Assembly: GCA_024516155.1 (NCBI GenBank)
Contig: JAJJXM010000007.1
Span: 682,001-746,000 of the forward strand
DNA from: Pyronema omphalodes
Taxonomy: Eukaryota; Ascomycota; Pezizomycetes; Pezizales; Pyronemataceae
Length of the DNA: 64,000 nucleotides
Direction of reading: 5' to 3'
The notes below the pieces were generated by a model. The model searched no databases. It was given only the letters and a program-made list of their open reading frames with translations, and was not told the origin of the DNA. Both the position numbers and the translations under genes were made by a program. Below, piece by piece: positions 21,784 through 33,422 of the stretch; within the stretch, counting starts at the first letter, position 1, and every line of letters starts with the position of its first letter.

Positions 21784-24426
21784 GTATGTTTTCTTAAGCT
21801 GGGAATACCGACGATCCGAACGAGAGGCGAGGGGTTGTGGAGCAGAGGTAGGGAGAGCAGGGGGTGGGGGGGGTGGGGGAGAGTGGGGTGCGGAACAGAC
21901 AGAGTGGTAACGGAGTTATGATATCCAAAATTTCGAGTCATATGTAGTGGCAGTGGTCATAAAATTCAATGCGTAACGAACCAGGAAGTAGGATTTATCT
22001 TGGTGATTTCACAACATCCCCAGAATTCAAAAAATCCATAATACATTACGGTTTACCCCAGCAATTCACGCCTCACAGTAGATTGCATCAATCAACACGA
22101 ATCCACCATGAATTGGAATTTGGAATCAGTGTAAAAGAATCTCATTATAATCTAAATGTACAACAACACCACTCTTTCCATCCTTTATAAAGCAGAGGAA
22201 AATTCCATGGTATCTGTCGATAGGTTTTTTCTTCTCTGTCTTTGTATCCCATGGTAGTAGGATAAGAGGTACCATGGGGTATTAGATATACAGAGGTTTG
22301 GGAGGTTTAACAATAGGGATATGGGATATGGGATGAAAAGATGGGGGGGGGGGGGGGATTTGGTGGGGTGTTTCACGTTGGATAGAAATAGAAAAGAGGA
22401 AACGCAAAAGGTAAAAGGTAAAAGGTAAAAGGTAAAAGAGGATATGGGAAAGGGAGAGGAAATGCAAAAGGGAGAGAGAAAGGGAGAGAGAAAGATAAGA
22501 GATTGGAAACGTTTTTGAAAAAAAAAATGGTATTCTATATATGTATTCAGGTTAAGTAATTATTCACGAACTGAATGTGTCTGCGTGAGCGTGCTGTATG
22601 TATAAGTGTGGGCGTGTGCTTTATGTATGCTGTAGATATGCTGTATGGGCGCGTGCTTTATATATGCTGTAGATATAATGCTATTTCGATATGCTACATC
22701 GTGATGTCCTGATGTCGTGATGTCGTGATGTCGTGGTGTCGTGATGTTGCGATGTCATAAGCTGTAACGTCGTCGTGACCGTGGGAGGCAAACAGAAGAA
22801 AGAAAGAGACGCTGACAGAAAGAACCCTGTGGAGGGAGCGGGTGTGGTGGGGTTTAAATCTTCGATGTAGTTAGCGTGTATTATTGAGCCGCAATGCGTG
22901 TTTGGTTCATATGTACAGGGATTGTGTGGGGATGGCGGGGTATGGCGGATGGCGGGATGGTGTTATGCAGTGGCAGCGGTGCTATGTACTCGTACCGAAT
23001 TGGTATGCACGAGTACATAGACATACATACATGATACATGCAGGTCGACTGTTCATAAGCAAGCGAGAATGCTTGAGGAAGAGGATATTTGAGGAAGAGG
23101 ATATTTGAGGAAGAGGATATGTAAATTCTGCATTACCGTATTAATCCACTGTAGCTAATAGCTATGATTAACTTAATCCATAGTTCAAATCCTATTTTCC
23201 CTTCTAAATAGGGAATTGATCTTTGAAGTATTATACATACTGAAAACATTTTTACAGTGTTAGATATGTGTAATGCCGTTTTTTGATAGAGATAAGGAGG
23301 GAGGTTATGGGGGACTACAGTGTTGAAGAATGGGCTGGTTTGGGTAGGTTTTTGGGGAAAGTTGTTACTGTGTTGTATTACGTTGTATGATGTTGTATGT
23401 ATCTAATCAAATTCTATAGAATGGTGATAGTGATAGTGATAGTGATAGTGATAGTGATAGTGATGGTTATGTGAAACCATAACGCTACATAGCCGAAGCA
23501 CAAAACCAATCCCAAAAACAAACTACAACCCGACGTATCCACCAACCCCTACTAAACACAATACGTTAGTCCACATATCAAGTGGTAAGCTTTCACAATT
23601 TGTAGGTATAGCGGATAAAGTTCTATGTTTGAAGTTTATGTGATATTCAACTGGTTTACATCTCATTAAATACGTGAAACAGAATATGATTTTTTTGTTT
23701 ATTGGGTATGGTTTTGGTATGTGCTTCATCTTGTAATTACATGATACATGATACATGCTACTATCTGTGCATGGTGCTTTTCTTTTCTTTTCTAAAAAAA
23801 AGCATGTTAAAGAGCTGGAATTAATTCATTTCGAAAATTCTTGGAGATTCCTAAAGGTTGTACTAAGTTGGTAACTACATATACATATTTGCTTGGATTC
23901 TAAACTTACGCCCGCTATAACCCGTGGATAGAGTTTTGTATCTTATAGAATATGTGCCCGTGACGGTGGAGGTGGGAGGGGATGTGGAGGTGGTTTATGG
24001 TAGCGAACATAGTAAGCAACCACTAATTTGATTTACCTGCTCGATATTTCTATGCTGGTGCTTTGGTGGTGGCTTTCTGCTGTGATTACAGTATTTTTGT
24101 TTCTGAGTGGCAAAAAACAAAATCACGGGTTGCGAGAACCTTGGTAGCGCGTTTAGTGCAGAACTTTTCTAATGCTTCATCATCAATTTTCGTCACTGAA
24201 TTATACAATCTATGCACAAGTGATGCCAATTGAACATTCCATGTTGTTTTGAAAAGCTTCTAGAGGCCTCATAGGCTCTCCGAGTAATTTGAATTGCAGA
24301 GGATATCATTATTGCTAGACCATGCCGTCTATTATTCATGTCCTGGCCATTACCCTTGCCATAAATTCGTTAACCGCTTTATGCCTTCTTATTTCCCCTT
24401 TCCTTTGCCTTCCATTCCCTTTCCTC
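21784..24426. other. Intergenic region without a gene
   Basis: It holds the aminotransferase 3' flank, a G-run near 22344-22358, AAAGGTA repeats near 22408-22440, GTCGTGAT repeats near 22705-22745, a hairpin (separate entry), GAGGAAGAGGATATTT triplication near 23070-23120, and a (GTGATA)n array near 23422-23465. It also contains the 3' flank of pre3 on the right. No convincing coding frame. Confidence 0.6.
22982..23020. repeat. 12-bp inverted repeat (hairpin)
   Basis: CTATGTACTCGT (22982-22993) and its exact complement ACGAGTACATAG (23009-23020) flank a 15-base loop whose ends also pair (ACC/GGT). It lies about 1.4 kb from any gene. Confidence 0.8.
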
Positions 24427-25501
24427 TTAGTTTCCATCACCCTGATAATCCTCATCCGGGAAGAAAATCTTCCTATCAGGACCCTTTTCTGTAAGCACAA
24501 CCATTCTGATAACACCTCCAGAGCTACCGTCCCACTTGATAGCCTCCGCAAGAGCTCCCTTTACAAAAGCAACAGCTTCAGCCTCGTTCATTCCCTCCTT
24601 CCAGTTGGCGTCACAGTATCCGTAAATGTATGTTGATCCGGAACCTCCAATTGCGTAGGGCTGCTTGTGTAGCGATCCTCCCAAGGGAATAGAGTAGACT
24701 TCACCCCCCTTGCGTTTGTCCCATCCTGCGATAATGATACCGGCGGATAATGCGTCTTTGTTTGCGTAGCAGATGTCTTGGAAGAGGGAGGCGGCAATGC
24801 GAGTTGTGGCGGGTTGCTGGTTTTGTACGCTGCAATTTGGTTAGCCGTGGGAAGCACAAAATAACAAAGTTCAGCAAAGCTAGCATAAGAGGGAGAAAAT
24901 AACGTACTTGTACATCTGGAGATGGTAGTGAACAATGTCTGCAACAGCCTGAGTGTCTGCGGCGGATCCGGAACTGGTGGAGGGAATCAGCAAAAGACGT
25001 CATATGCTGGAAGGGAACTACATACCGACAACACCAGATGGTGTCGGCGACTTGTGTAAGCTTATCGGTCACTCGGTTGGCAATGTAGGATCCAGTGGTT
25101 GTTCGGGAATCTGCTCCTAACACAACTCCACCGTTGAAAGTTACGGCCATACTGGGAGGGTGTTAGTTTGTAGTTCATGTTTTACAGCTTTGTAGCCCAG
25201 TAATTCCACGGCTTGACAGCCTAGCAAGCTCCAATCCATCGGAGCATCATCGGTACGTAGCTGAGAACGGCGGTAGGAGGTGCGCTTACATTGAAGTTCC
25301 GAGGCTAGAAGCTTCAGTTAGCATCAACGGACCTTCCTGTTGGTGGGGGATCTCATGTACTCACTTGACCTCGCCCTTCTTGAGGTGCTCCATATCGACG
25401 TGAATGCCATCTGTCATCGATTAGCATCAGATTGCTGTATCTTTGAAGCTGGTAGAGATGGACCGACCGACGCTGAGGTTTCCAGTTGATTTTCCGACCA
25501 T
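24427..25501 (-). CDS. pre3: 20S proteasome subunit beta1 (Pre3/PSMB6)
   Basis: This is the caspase-like catalytic beta subunit of the 20S core. Six exons (25501-25468, 25410-25365, 25304-25290, 25151-25026, 24973-24908, 24829-24427) give 229 residues. A 29-residue propeptide ends NLG and the mature chain starts TSIMAVTF with nucleophile Thr30. Further landmarks are [66 protein letters not shown] and [15 protein letters not shown]. The third exon is only 15 nt and carries the Thr codon; both flanking introns are phase 2. The start ATG is separated from the channel gene on the other strand by 394 bp. The donor of the first intron (GTCGGT) is weak, so the first exon is the least certain part. 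Confidence 0.95.
25290..25304 (-). other. pre3: 15-nt microexon holding the catalytic Thr codon of beta1
   Basis: The exon reads CCTCGGAACTTCAAT. It is preceded by CTTCTAG and followed by GTAAGC. With a base-2 phase on both sides it encodes Leu-Gly-Thr-Ser and most of Ile, which matches the universal propeptide cleavage site Gly-Thr. Leaving it out keeps the frame open. Confidence 0.88.
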
Positions 25502-25895
25502 GATGAGTGTTGTTGAGGTTTGGATGATGTTTCGAGCTGGAGAGGTGCGGGATAGGCGCGGCGGTGCCACAGTCTGCTAGGTCGCGGGGCTGATGGTAGC
25601 TCTGAGAGGCTGAGGGGCTGAGAGGCTGAGATGAGGCTGAGATGAGGCTGGTTGGGATGAGAAGTACGCATAGAAGTGACGAATATTTCAGAACGTTTCG
25701 CGTTTACATACAACCAAATACATCGGTTGCGCGCGTGCCCCCCCTGCATCGTTTCGTCACAGCTGCCCCATCCAACTTGACGTGGCTGGCGCCCTGAGAA
25801 TCCGATCCTTCCATGTCGACCTAACCCATAAGGCGAAATACCATTCCAAAACTTTTGGTTTGGGCGCTCATCCCCTCTCCAACAACAAACAAAAC
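25502..25895. promoter_or_regulatory. Divergent promoter of pre3 and the CSC1-like channel
   Basis: These 394 bp separate the two start codons, which face away from each other. The pre3 side contains a GAGGCTGAGAT/GGGGCTGAGA-type short repeat (25600-25650). I see no TATA box and no sequence matching the yeast Rpn4 proteasome element. Confidence 0.7.
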
Positions 25896-28636
25896 ATGTC
25901 CAGTACACAATATCCGCTTTTCCTTCCTTTCGATTATGGCGGCCAAAACAACAGTCGCGGTCCCGGTGAGGGGCTGTTCGATCCGCGACGTCAAAGTATG
26001 TATATCTCAACCCCGGATACCTCATTGGCGAATAGCCTAGCTGACCCAACCTCATCTCTGTAGCACCGAGAGATCTAGTACAACAGCTCATTATTTCGAT
26101 ATTGCTCGGTGTCGGCGCCTTTACTTCGTTTTGTCTCCTGCGACCGAAATGGCCCCAGTTCTACTATGCGCGCAAGATTCGGATACGAACGGGTTGGTGA
26201 AGCTGGATATTCTATGACTCGGTCGCACTGACGATGGTAAACAGCTGCTGCGCTTCCCGACCTCCCGCCTACGTTCTTTGGGTGGATACCATCGCTATGG
26301 AGGATTTCGGATCCAGATGTTTTAGCTACGGCGGGGTTGGACGCTTATGTGGTGAGTGGAGAATGCGAACCCCCGCTCGTAATGCACACGCGATAACTCA
26401 TACAGTATAGTTCCTTGCCTTCTTCAAGATGGCTATTCAGTTTTTGTTCATTGCGACGATCCTGGCCGGCGCCGTTCTCGTTCCGGTTCATACGTATTTC
26501 GGTAGCGGCGACTTCTTTAAAGAGATAAGCGACGAGTTTTGGGGCAGTCCCGACATTACCGAACCTTACCTATTTGACGACGGCGACAAGAAACCTCGGC
26601 CACCTATCAAAACCGATCCTTCAGTTCTATGGGTGAACCTTATTTTCGTCTACATCTTTAGTGGCCTGGCTTTCTACTTTATATGGCAGTACACAGAGAA
26701 AATTGTCCATGTGCGACAGAAATATCTCGGCCAACAATCAACTGTCACATCCCGGACCGTGAAGCTCTCCGGAATTCCATTGGAGCTACGTTCGGAGGGT
26801 ACATTAAAAGATTATATCGACAAGCTTGGAATCGGTAAAGTCGAGGAAGTTACTTTATGTCGGCAATGGAAAGATCTCGACAACTTATTAAACGAACGGG
26901 AGAAAACCATTCGGAAGCTGGAGGAAGTTCGAATCGCCTATGATAAGAAAAGAAAGCGAACCGGACTCTCCCTTCTGCAAGCCGCCGAAAACATCGAAGA
27001 AGCCTATGACGATGACAGCTCCGACGATGGAACGGCACCATTACTTTCCCGGTCCCAAGACCCGCGGTACCGCAGTGCACCTGGCCGACCCAAGATCATG
27101 ATCCGTTACGGTAGATTCGGTTTGAAAGTCCGCAGAATCGACGCCATATCATACCTACACAGAAAACTTGCCGAACTTGACGATGAAATTACTATTGCCC
27201 GTAGAAAGGATTACCCCGCGACCCCGCTTGCATTTATCACCATGGATTCCGTTACTGCAGCTCAAATCATGATACAAACCCTGATCGACCCCACTCCCGG
27301 TTGTTTAATTGCTCGCCAAGCCCCGTTTCCGTCTGACATAAACTGGAATAATGTCTATCTTTCCCGACGAAACCGGCTCACCCGTGGATGGTCTATCAGT
27401 ATCTTTGTTACCTTATCATCGATATTTTGGCTTATCCCTGTTGCTGCTTTGGCAGGATTGTGGAATATGGACGAGATTCACAAAATCTGGCCAGGCCTCG
27501 CGGACGTCTTGGAGGCCAATGAAATCGTTGCCTCTCTCGTTACTACCTTCCTACCCACCTTGGTCTTGACACTCCTTAACATCGCTGTTCCCTTTTTCTA
27601 CGAATGGCTTTCTCAACAACAAGGCATGATCTCACAAGAAGAAGTTGAACTGTCAATAATCTCCAAAAATTTCTTCTTCACTTTCTTCAATCTTTTCCTC
27701 GCCTTCACCATCTTCGGAACTGCCTTCACTTTCCATACCTTCTGGGAAACATTAAGAGATTCCTTTAAAGACACTGCCTCCATTGCCCTGCTTCTTGCTA
27801 AGGCCGTCGAAGGGCTAGGCCCATTCTACATCAACCTTATCATCCTGCAAGGACTTGGAATGTTCCCTCTTCGTCTTTTACAAATTGGTACAGTCACGTT
27901 ATATCCTTACAACAAAGTTACTGCCAAGACACCTCGCGATAGATATGAACTTCGCAAAGCCCCTCTATTTCAATACGGTTTCTATCTACCTCAACCAATC
28001 CTGGTTTTCATCATCTGCCTCATTTACTCTGTCCTCCAACGGGGTGTTTTAATCCTCTTCTTTGGACTTCTATACTTCATCTGTGGTTACTTTACCTATA
28101 AATACCAGCTTTTGTACGCCATGGACCATCCACGTTACTCCGCCGGAAAAGCTTGGCCTATGATTGTCAACCGTGTTATCATGGGACTTGGAGTCTTCCA
28201 GTTAACTATGGCGGGTTGGTTAGTCTTGAGACAGGCTTTTACCCGTGCAGGGTTGGTTCTGCCATTGCTAGCGTTCACAGCTTGGAGTGGGTATGTTTTT
28301 AGGAGAGAGTGGGGACCAGCGCATCATTTCACGGCTTTGAAGAGTATCAAGAAACCGATGGCACCCATTAGTGGATTGGAACAGGAGAGGGAGGAGGGCG
28401 GCGGTGCGAGATATGTCAATCCTAGCTTGGTTTCTGAGTAAGTTTTCTCTTGGATGTTGCTCCGATATTATGGTTATCGGCTAACAAAATATAGGTTGAG
28501 AGGAGTGTGGTTATCGGATAGGACCGAGGACTACGGATTCGGAGATACCCCAAACGGTGTCCATGATGACGAGGAACAAAACCATGGGGCTTTGATTGAT
28601 CTCAGCGATCACCGGGATACACCCAACGGCGAGTAA
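25896..28636 (+). CDS. CSC1/TMEM63 (OSCA)-type mechanosensitive channel
   Basis: A calcium-permeable, osmotically or mechanically gated channel family protein of plasma or internal membranes. Five exons (25896-25995, 26064-26192, 26245-26351, 26411-28437, 28495-28636) give 834 residues. Order: an N-terminal membrane segment (LVQQLIISILLGVGAFTSFCLL), the family signature FFGWIPSLWRISDPDVL..AGLDAYVFLAFFKM, two more membrane segments, a large cytosolic domain of RRM-like type (about 220-440) with TVKLSGIPLEL and SRRNRL, then the core of seven or more membrane segments including AKAVEGLGPFYINLIILQGLGMFPLRLL and a family-typical Pro-rich YGFYLPQP. An acidic tail with DDEEQNH ends the protein. The fungal family has several members (Csc1, Rsn1, Phm7), and I cannot say which this is. 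Confidence 0.94.
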
Positions 28637-29733
28637 CAACGAAATTCCTGCAGTATCACTGTAGTATGATTTCTATGTTAAAGCAAGTTGAAATGGCGGA
28701 AGACGAATTAAAGACGAATTGAAGACGAATTGAAGACGAAGTGAAGAGAAAAAAGAGGGAAGAAAGATGAACTAGTAAGAAGAAAATAGCTCTACCTGGA
28801 GCCTAGAGAGAGAGAGGATATGATACGATGAACTATGACTGCATTAATTGTTTTTTTGTTTTTCACTTTACATTATCTAAGCATTTAATAACCCCTTTTT
28901 AGCGTACTTCTGTCATTTTACTTTTAGTCTTATTATTCTGTTCTTTTTTTTTTCTGTCTTGATAGGGGTTTATTTGTCTGTTGGTTTGTTGGTTTGTTCG
29001 TTTTTTTTTTTTTTTTTTTTTTTTGCTTGTTGTATATCCAAATGTATTTTAGCGCGCAATTAGTAACGCAGTATAGTTTTTTTTAAAAAACATTTCAGGG
29101 TCGGGGATTATACTTAGTTGGATTCAAATTGTTTTTGAAGTTTTTTTTTTTGTTTGAAAATGAATTAGGTTGATAATAGATGAGGATTTAAGTTTGTGGT
29201 TCTAGAATGAGATAAGGGGGAACTTGATATACTGAATTATGAAGCTTGAGGGAGGGATGTGAGTCGGTACTGAGAAAACAATTAATTGACAGCCTTACTG
29301 TAGCTTCAATGATGTGTCCAGGAAGCCTGCGGCCCCGGTTAAGCCCGAAGGAATGTGAAGATCACAACTTGTGGAAGGCTCCATAGACGCCAAAGATGTC
29401 ATGGGCATTAAATACGCTGTGCCCTGCCCTCGTGGAGAATGAAATTGAGCCCGTTGTGTCCAAATCCGTCATGTATCTACGAACTCCAAATGATGGAGCT
29501 CATTCCCGGGAGCTATCCTTAGTTTGTATACGGATAGCGACGTAGCTCCGAAGGCGATATCGCAACCGGCCCTAAGAATAATCACCCACAATGTCTAAAC
29601 CAACCGTTGTTCAATAATCCAATATCAATTCAACAGTCATGAGTACTCATACAAAGTCCCTCTGCTCTCTATTTCCCCCGATTACCGGCATTCTCACCTT
29701 TCACATCCATAGGCTCCATCTTGCACCAGTTCC
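28637..29733. other. Intergenic region, T-rich
   Basis: It contains the 3' ends of the channel gene (plus) and of the small membrane protein gene (minus), with GAAGACGAATT tandem units near 28700-28740 and long T runs near 29003-29022. No coding region is visible. Confidence 0.65.
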
Positions 29734-30206
29734 CTAATTGTAATTCGGCCAAGTTTCCGCCGCCGCCGCCTGTGCCAACTCATCTCCTTGACTCTGATGC
29801 GCCAGAGCATCTTCCTGTTCCTTCTCCGCTACTCGACAGATATATAACCATGCCTTGTATGGTGCTGTTACAATGAAGCGGGTGACGTAGAACATATCTA
29901 TTGCTGAGTCAGATCATCAGTGCTCCTCAGATGGGTATGTCATTCTCAGTTGTGAAACCCAATTGATGATTGAGTTATATATTACAAATAAGGGATGGGT
30001 TAAACTAACATTTGATAAACAGCGGCGCGTTGGTGAAGAAATGGATAACAGTAACAGCGGCATTAAGGACAATGAGGCCCTGTGATTGGTTAACAGACGA
30101 AAGCAGAAATTCAGAAAAGGGGATATACTCCGATTATATAGAAAATGAGCGTGTATCCGTCTGGGATAAGAGGGGGGAAGACGGAGGGCGTAAGAAGTGG
30201 AGGCAT
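29734..30206 (-). CDS. Unrecognised 103-residue two-helix membrane protein
   Basis: I do not recognise the family. Three exons (30206-30129, 30079-30010, 29897-29734) joined by clean introns of 49 and 112 nt give one open frame. The product starts MPPLLTPSVFPPLIPDGY, has a hydrophobic helix at about 18-41 (ending AAVTVIHFF), a short link TNAPLFIK, a second amphipathic or membrane helix at about 50-70 (YMFYVTRFIVTAPYKAWLYICR), and a charged Glu/Gln/Ala-rich helical tail ending ETWPNYN. Splicing removes stop codons in both introns, and every junction follows GT...AG with a hydrophobic pattern continuing across it, so a chance assembly is unlikely. Its size and topology would fit a small mitochondrial or ER membrane subunit; that is inference only. 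Single-exon frame prediction misses it completely. Confidence 0.7.
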
Positions 30207-30695
30207 GGAGGATGAGGTATAATATTCTCGCACAGGGCTTGGAGAGAGTTGATGTAGCAACGGGCGTCACCGGACACGTGGAGTGTTGTAATCACTACAT
30301 GAATGGTAGGAATTTGTGGGATTATCTTTTGTATTTTTTTTTTTTAGATATTTATTGTGTTGTGCTTTTGTTTGCACATGAAAAACGACGCAAAAACTTG
30401 GACGATCGGCCGGTCTCGCTGCACGCTTGCCCTAACCCTAAAATCTTCCGCATGCACTTCTCCACCTACCCTCCGTGGCTCCTTGGGGTATTACCCTAAG
30501 AAACGTTATGTGCAAATTTTACTCGTAACATGTTAATATCGGTGGTTCAAGTAGCACAGTAGTTATTAACACATAATTGATACTCTATACACCTCGGCAA
30601 TTATCATTAACCAACCGTATGCTACTCAAAATGCTATTCGACTCGGAAAGAAAAAAAAAATTCATGAAATATGAAAGAAAAAGAGCCCGGAAAAG
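30207..30695. other. Short intergenic spacer
   Basis: It holds the promoter of the small membrane protein gene and the 3' flank of the next minus-strand gene. A single telomere-like CCCTAACCCTAA lies near 30430. Nothing else stands out. Confidence 0.5.
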
Positions 30696-32247
30696 CTAGC
30701 TCCATTTGTCGCCCCATAAATACCCCAAGAAATTAGGTTCCACATCTGTCTGACTTTCGTTTATCACAACATTCAACTCGGGTAATTCAAGATCCAACAA
30801 AGTCAGCAGTACTGCCATTGGACCCGGAGCGTACTCTTGGGCGATATAAACTTCCAATTCGAACCTTCTGTTAGACGTAAATTCTTTGAAGTTCTCTTCC
30901 GAAATTACAGCTTTCATATGCTCCGGATTCCAATGCAAACGGACCGCCTGCATAATGAACAGCTCTTGCTGTGCTCTGACGTATGACTTCCAGCCTCGAT
31001 GCCAGGAATGTTTCATGCTCTTGACTAGGAATTCGCAATCGCGCTGTACAGGATCAATCGCCCCCTATATGTAATTAGCAGGTGAATAGCAGAAACACGC
31101 CAAAGGGGCTTACGTCAATTCTGTAGCGCAGTCCCAGTCTTTTCATGAAATCCTCATGAAATCCCCGGACAGGATCCATGTGGGCTTGCAGATGTTTATC
31201 GACTTCGGGTAAGATCTCAGAGAATGGGCCATGCAGCCGCGCTCTTTGTGCCTTGGTGCCGGTGATTTGTCGCATGTGCTCCGCGTTGAAGTTGGTGAAA
31301 GCCTCATATAGTTTTTTCTTCTCGCTTCTATTCACGCTTTTCCATTCTTCCTCGCGCTTTCCGATTAACTCATCTCGCAGTTGCTGGTTGCTACTATCTT
31401 CCTTCAAAGCTTTGAACAGCCAATCTCTGAGGTTTTCGTGGTTTTCGAAAACATTTTGAATGTCGATTTGAAGTTGATCAGGATTGTCGGCGTCATCAGG
31501 GTTGAGGCCCCCGCCTAGTAATGGCTTGAGTATCTTGTAATCTTGTAATATCTCCTCAATTATACTGATGCTCCGATCCCCGTGCGAGCCTGCCGGCCGC
31601 TCCTCGAATGGCCCCAAAATCGCATTCATAAGCATGAGAGTAGCCGTAGCCGCTGGGTATGGATCCTTGATTTTCTGTTCCTTCGGTTTCTTCTCGCCAG
31701 AACCTTTCTTTTCACCCTTCTTCTTCTGGTTCCTGAGCTCGGATTTACTGAGAGCACGGTGCGCCCAAAATGCCAACGACCCGACTTCTCCCAACGTAAC
31801 CGCCGTCAACAACAACCTCAAGTGCTCCTGATCCGCTGCATCAAATACATAAGGTTTATCGTCATCCGATTTTCCCAATAGCTTTTTCCCATTTCTTTTA
31901 AACCATCCTTCCTTGACCGGTTTTATTTTCGGTCTTTCGTTGTCCAATATTTTCCAGCGCTCTTGAATAATTTTCGCTTTTTCTGCGCCGAGGTTGGGGA
32001 TCGCCTCAAGTGCAGTTTTGAGTTTTGTATACTGAGGATCGCGTTGACTTTGCTCGGTTTTGTAGAGGTTCATAGCCTCCTTGCAGGCATTGTCGACAGC
32101 TTTCATGGCTTCTGTCATATTTTTAGGAAAGCCGACTTGTGGATCTGGTGGGGGTATCGCCCTTGGGTCTGGCAATGCGATAGCGTGTGCGATCATTATC
32201 TTTGATGGATTCGAATCTGTTGTTGGTGTAGGTAATGTCAAAGTCAT
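30696..32247 (-). CDS. Hypothetical 500-residue charged, helical protein
   Basis: I do not recognise this protein. Two exons (32247-31114 and 31064-30696) are joined by a 49-nt intron (GTAAGC...ATATAG) that puts YRID in frame with GAIDPVQRDCEF; the second exon alone encodes 122 residues. The N-terminus is Pro/Thr-rich (possible low-complexity leader), followed by long charged helices, a lysine-rich loop (KKKGEKKGSGEKKPKEQK) and a Trp/Leu-rich helical C-terminal half ending FLGYLWGDKWS. There is no signal peptide and no membrane segment. A CTAAT...CTTACAG acceptor lies just upstream of the start, so an additional 5' exon or a 5'-UTR intron is possible. The gene borders a retroelement zone, which suits a lineage-restricted accessory gene, but nothing shows its role. 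Confidence 0.75.
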
Positions 32248-32884
32248 TCCAGCCGGGGTTGCTGTAAGATTAGTCGTAGGTGGCGCCTAGGACGAATAAT
32301 AAATGACAGTTATGGAATTTTCGAGAGATCGGTGGGTATGTCGTCTTATTTATGATGGGTGTAGGTAGTCAAAGATCGACAAGAGGCCCACTGTTTAACC
32401 GCTGTTAATTGTGGCTAACAGAAATGTGGATGGGCTCTGCTAATTGATTCCGCAGTAGCTGCTTAGATTTAAAATAATGTGAAACCAAAGTTTTGACCGC
32501 AATTGGTGGCTGCATGACAGGCCAACTCATTAGCCGCGCAACCTGCAGAACAAGGCTACGAAAAAAATCACGTTGAACGCAAAATTCGGAGATGATTATT
32601 AATGTTTTTAATTACAATCTTTGGAATACCAAAGGTATATACAGTTCAAGCCAGTCATGAACGGTCTGCGAACAAAGGTTTAAACTAATCAAAGATCAGA
32701 TCTCGAGAAAGTTGTTGTACGACGGTCATCAGATAATGCTTCGGTTACGGCTATCGCGTCTGATGGCTGGGCTTATGGAGATTTTCGCATAGAGTTCGAC
32801 AATCAGCGATTATACTACTCTTCATCAGTTCTTTACCGACTATGAATTTTCACGTACAGAAATTCTTTATTCCAGTGTTCAGCC
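32248..32884. other. Intergenic spacer before retroelement zone
   Basis: No coding frame of note. It contains the presumed promoter of the 500-residue gene. Confidence 0.5.
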
Positions 32885-32895
32885 TCCAAATTCGG

Positions 32896-33422
32896 AGATT
32901 TGATTTGATTTGATTTTCTTGAACGTTCCCAACCTTAAGGTTATGACGTATGCCACAGTCTATTTACATTTCGAGGCTCCAGCTGTTACCTTGGAGTCTC
33001 GCTGGGATCCGCCCCAGAGCGCACTTCATTTCTTGGGCCTGTTGCCACCTCTCTTCCTCCTGCTGGTTTTCATTCTCGTCGTTACATTTTGGAGCCCTGT
33101 TTGCTCTTTTCCCTCCCGGCACTCTCAACTCGACACTCTCACTTCGTTATTCGTACCCTGTCTCTGCTCTCTTCTGCTCTCCTCTGCTCTCCTATGCTCT
33201 CCTTAACTCTCCTTAACTTTCCTCGCCTCTCTACTTCAATCCTCTCTGCTCCTCTCCTCTCTTCTCCTCTCTTCTCTGCTCCATTACACTGGTCTTCGCT
33301 CCTCTTCTCTGCTCTTTGATGCCACTTCCCTCCGCCTCTTTCCTTTCGCCCCTCGACTTTTGCCCCTTCTTTTTAGACCTCTCCTTTCACCTCTCTCTTC
33401 AGCTTTTGTCTCATCCTGTCCT
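32896..33422 (-). mobile_element. Retroposon-like repeat, copy 1, with 11-bp target duplication
   Basis: The element is flanked by a perfect 11-bp direct repeat, TCCAAATTCGG, at 32885-32895 and 33423-33433. Read on the minus strand it ends in a pentameric (AAATC)n tail. The body shares most of its bases with the copy at 39.5-40.3 kb and more weakly with the one at 61.9-62.4 kb. The C/T-rich middle (CTCTCCT-type runs) is simple sequence. Frames through it are similar in the copies only because the DNA is; I see no protein domain. Confidence 0.85.
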
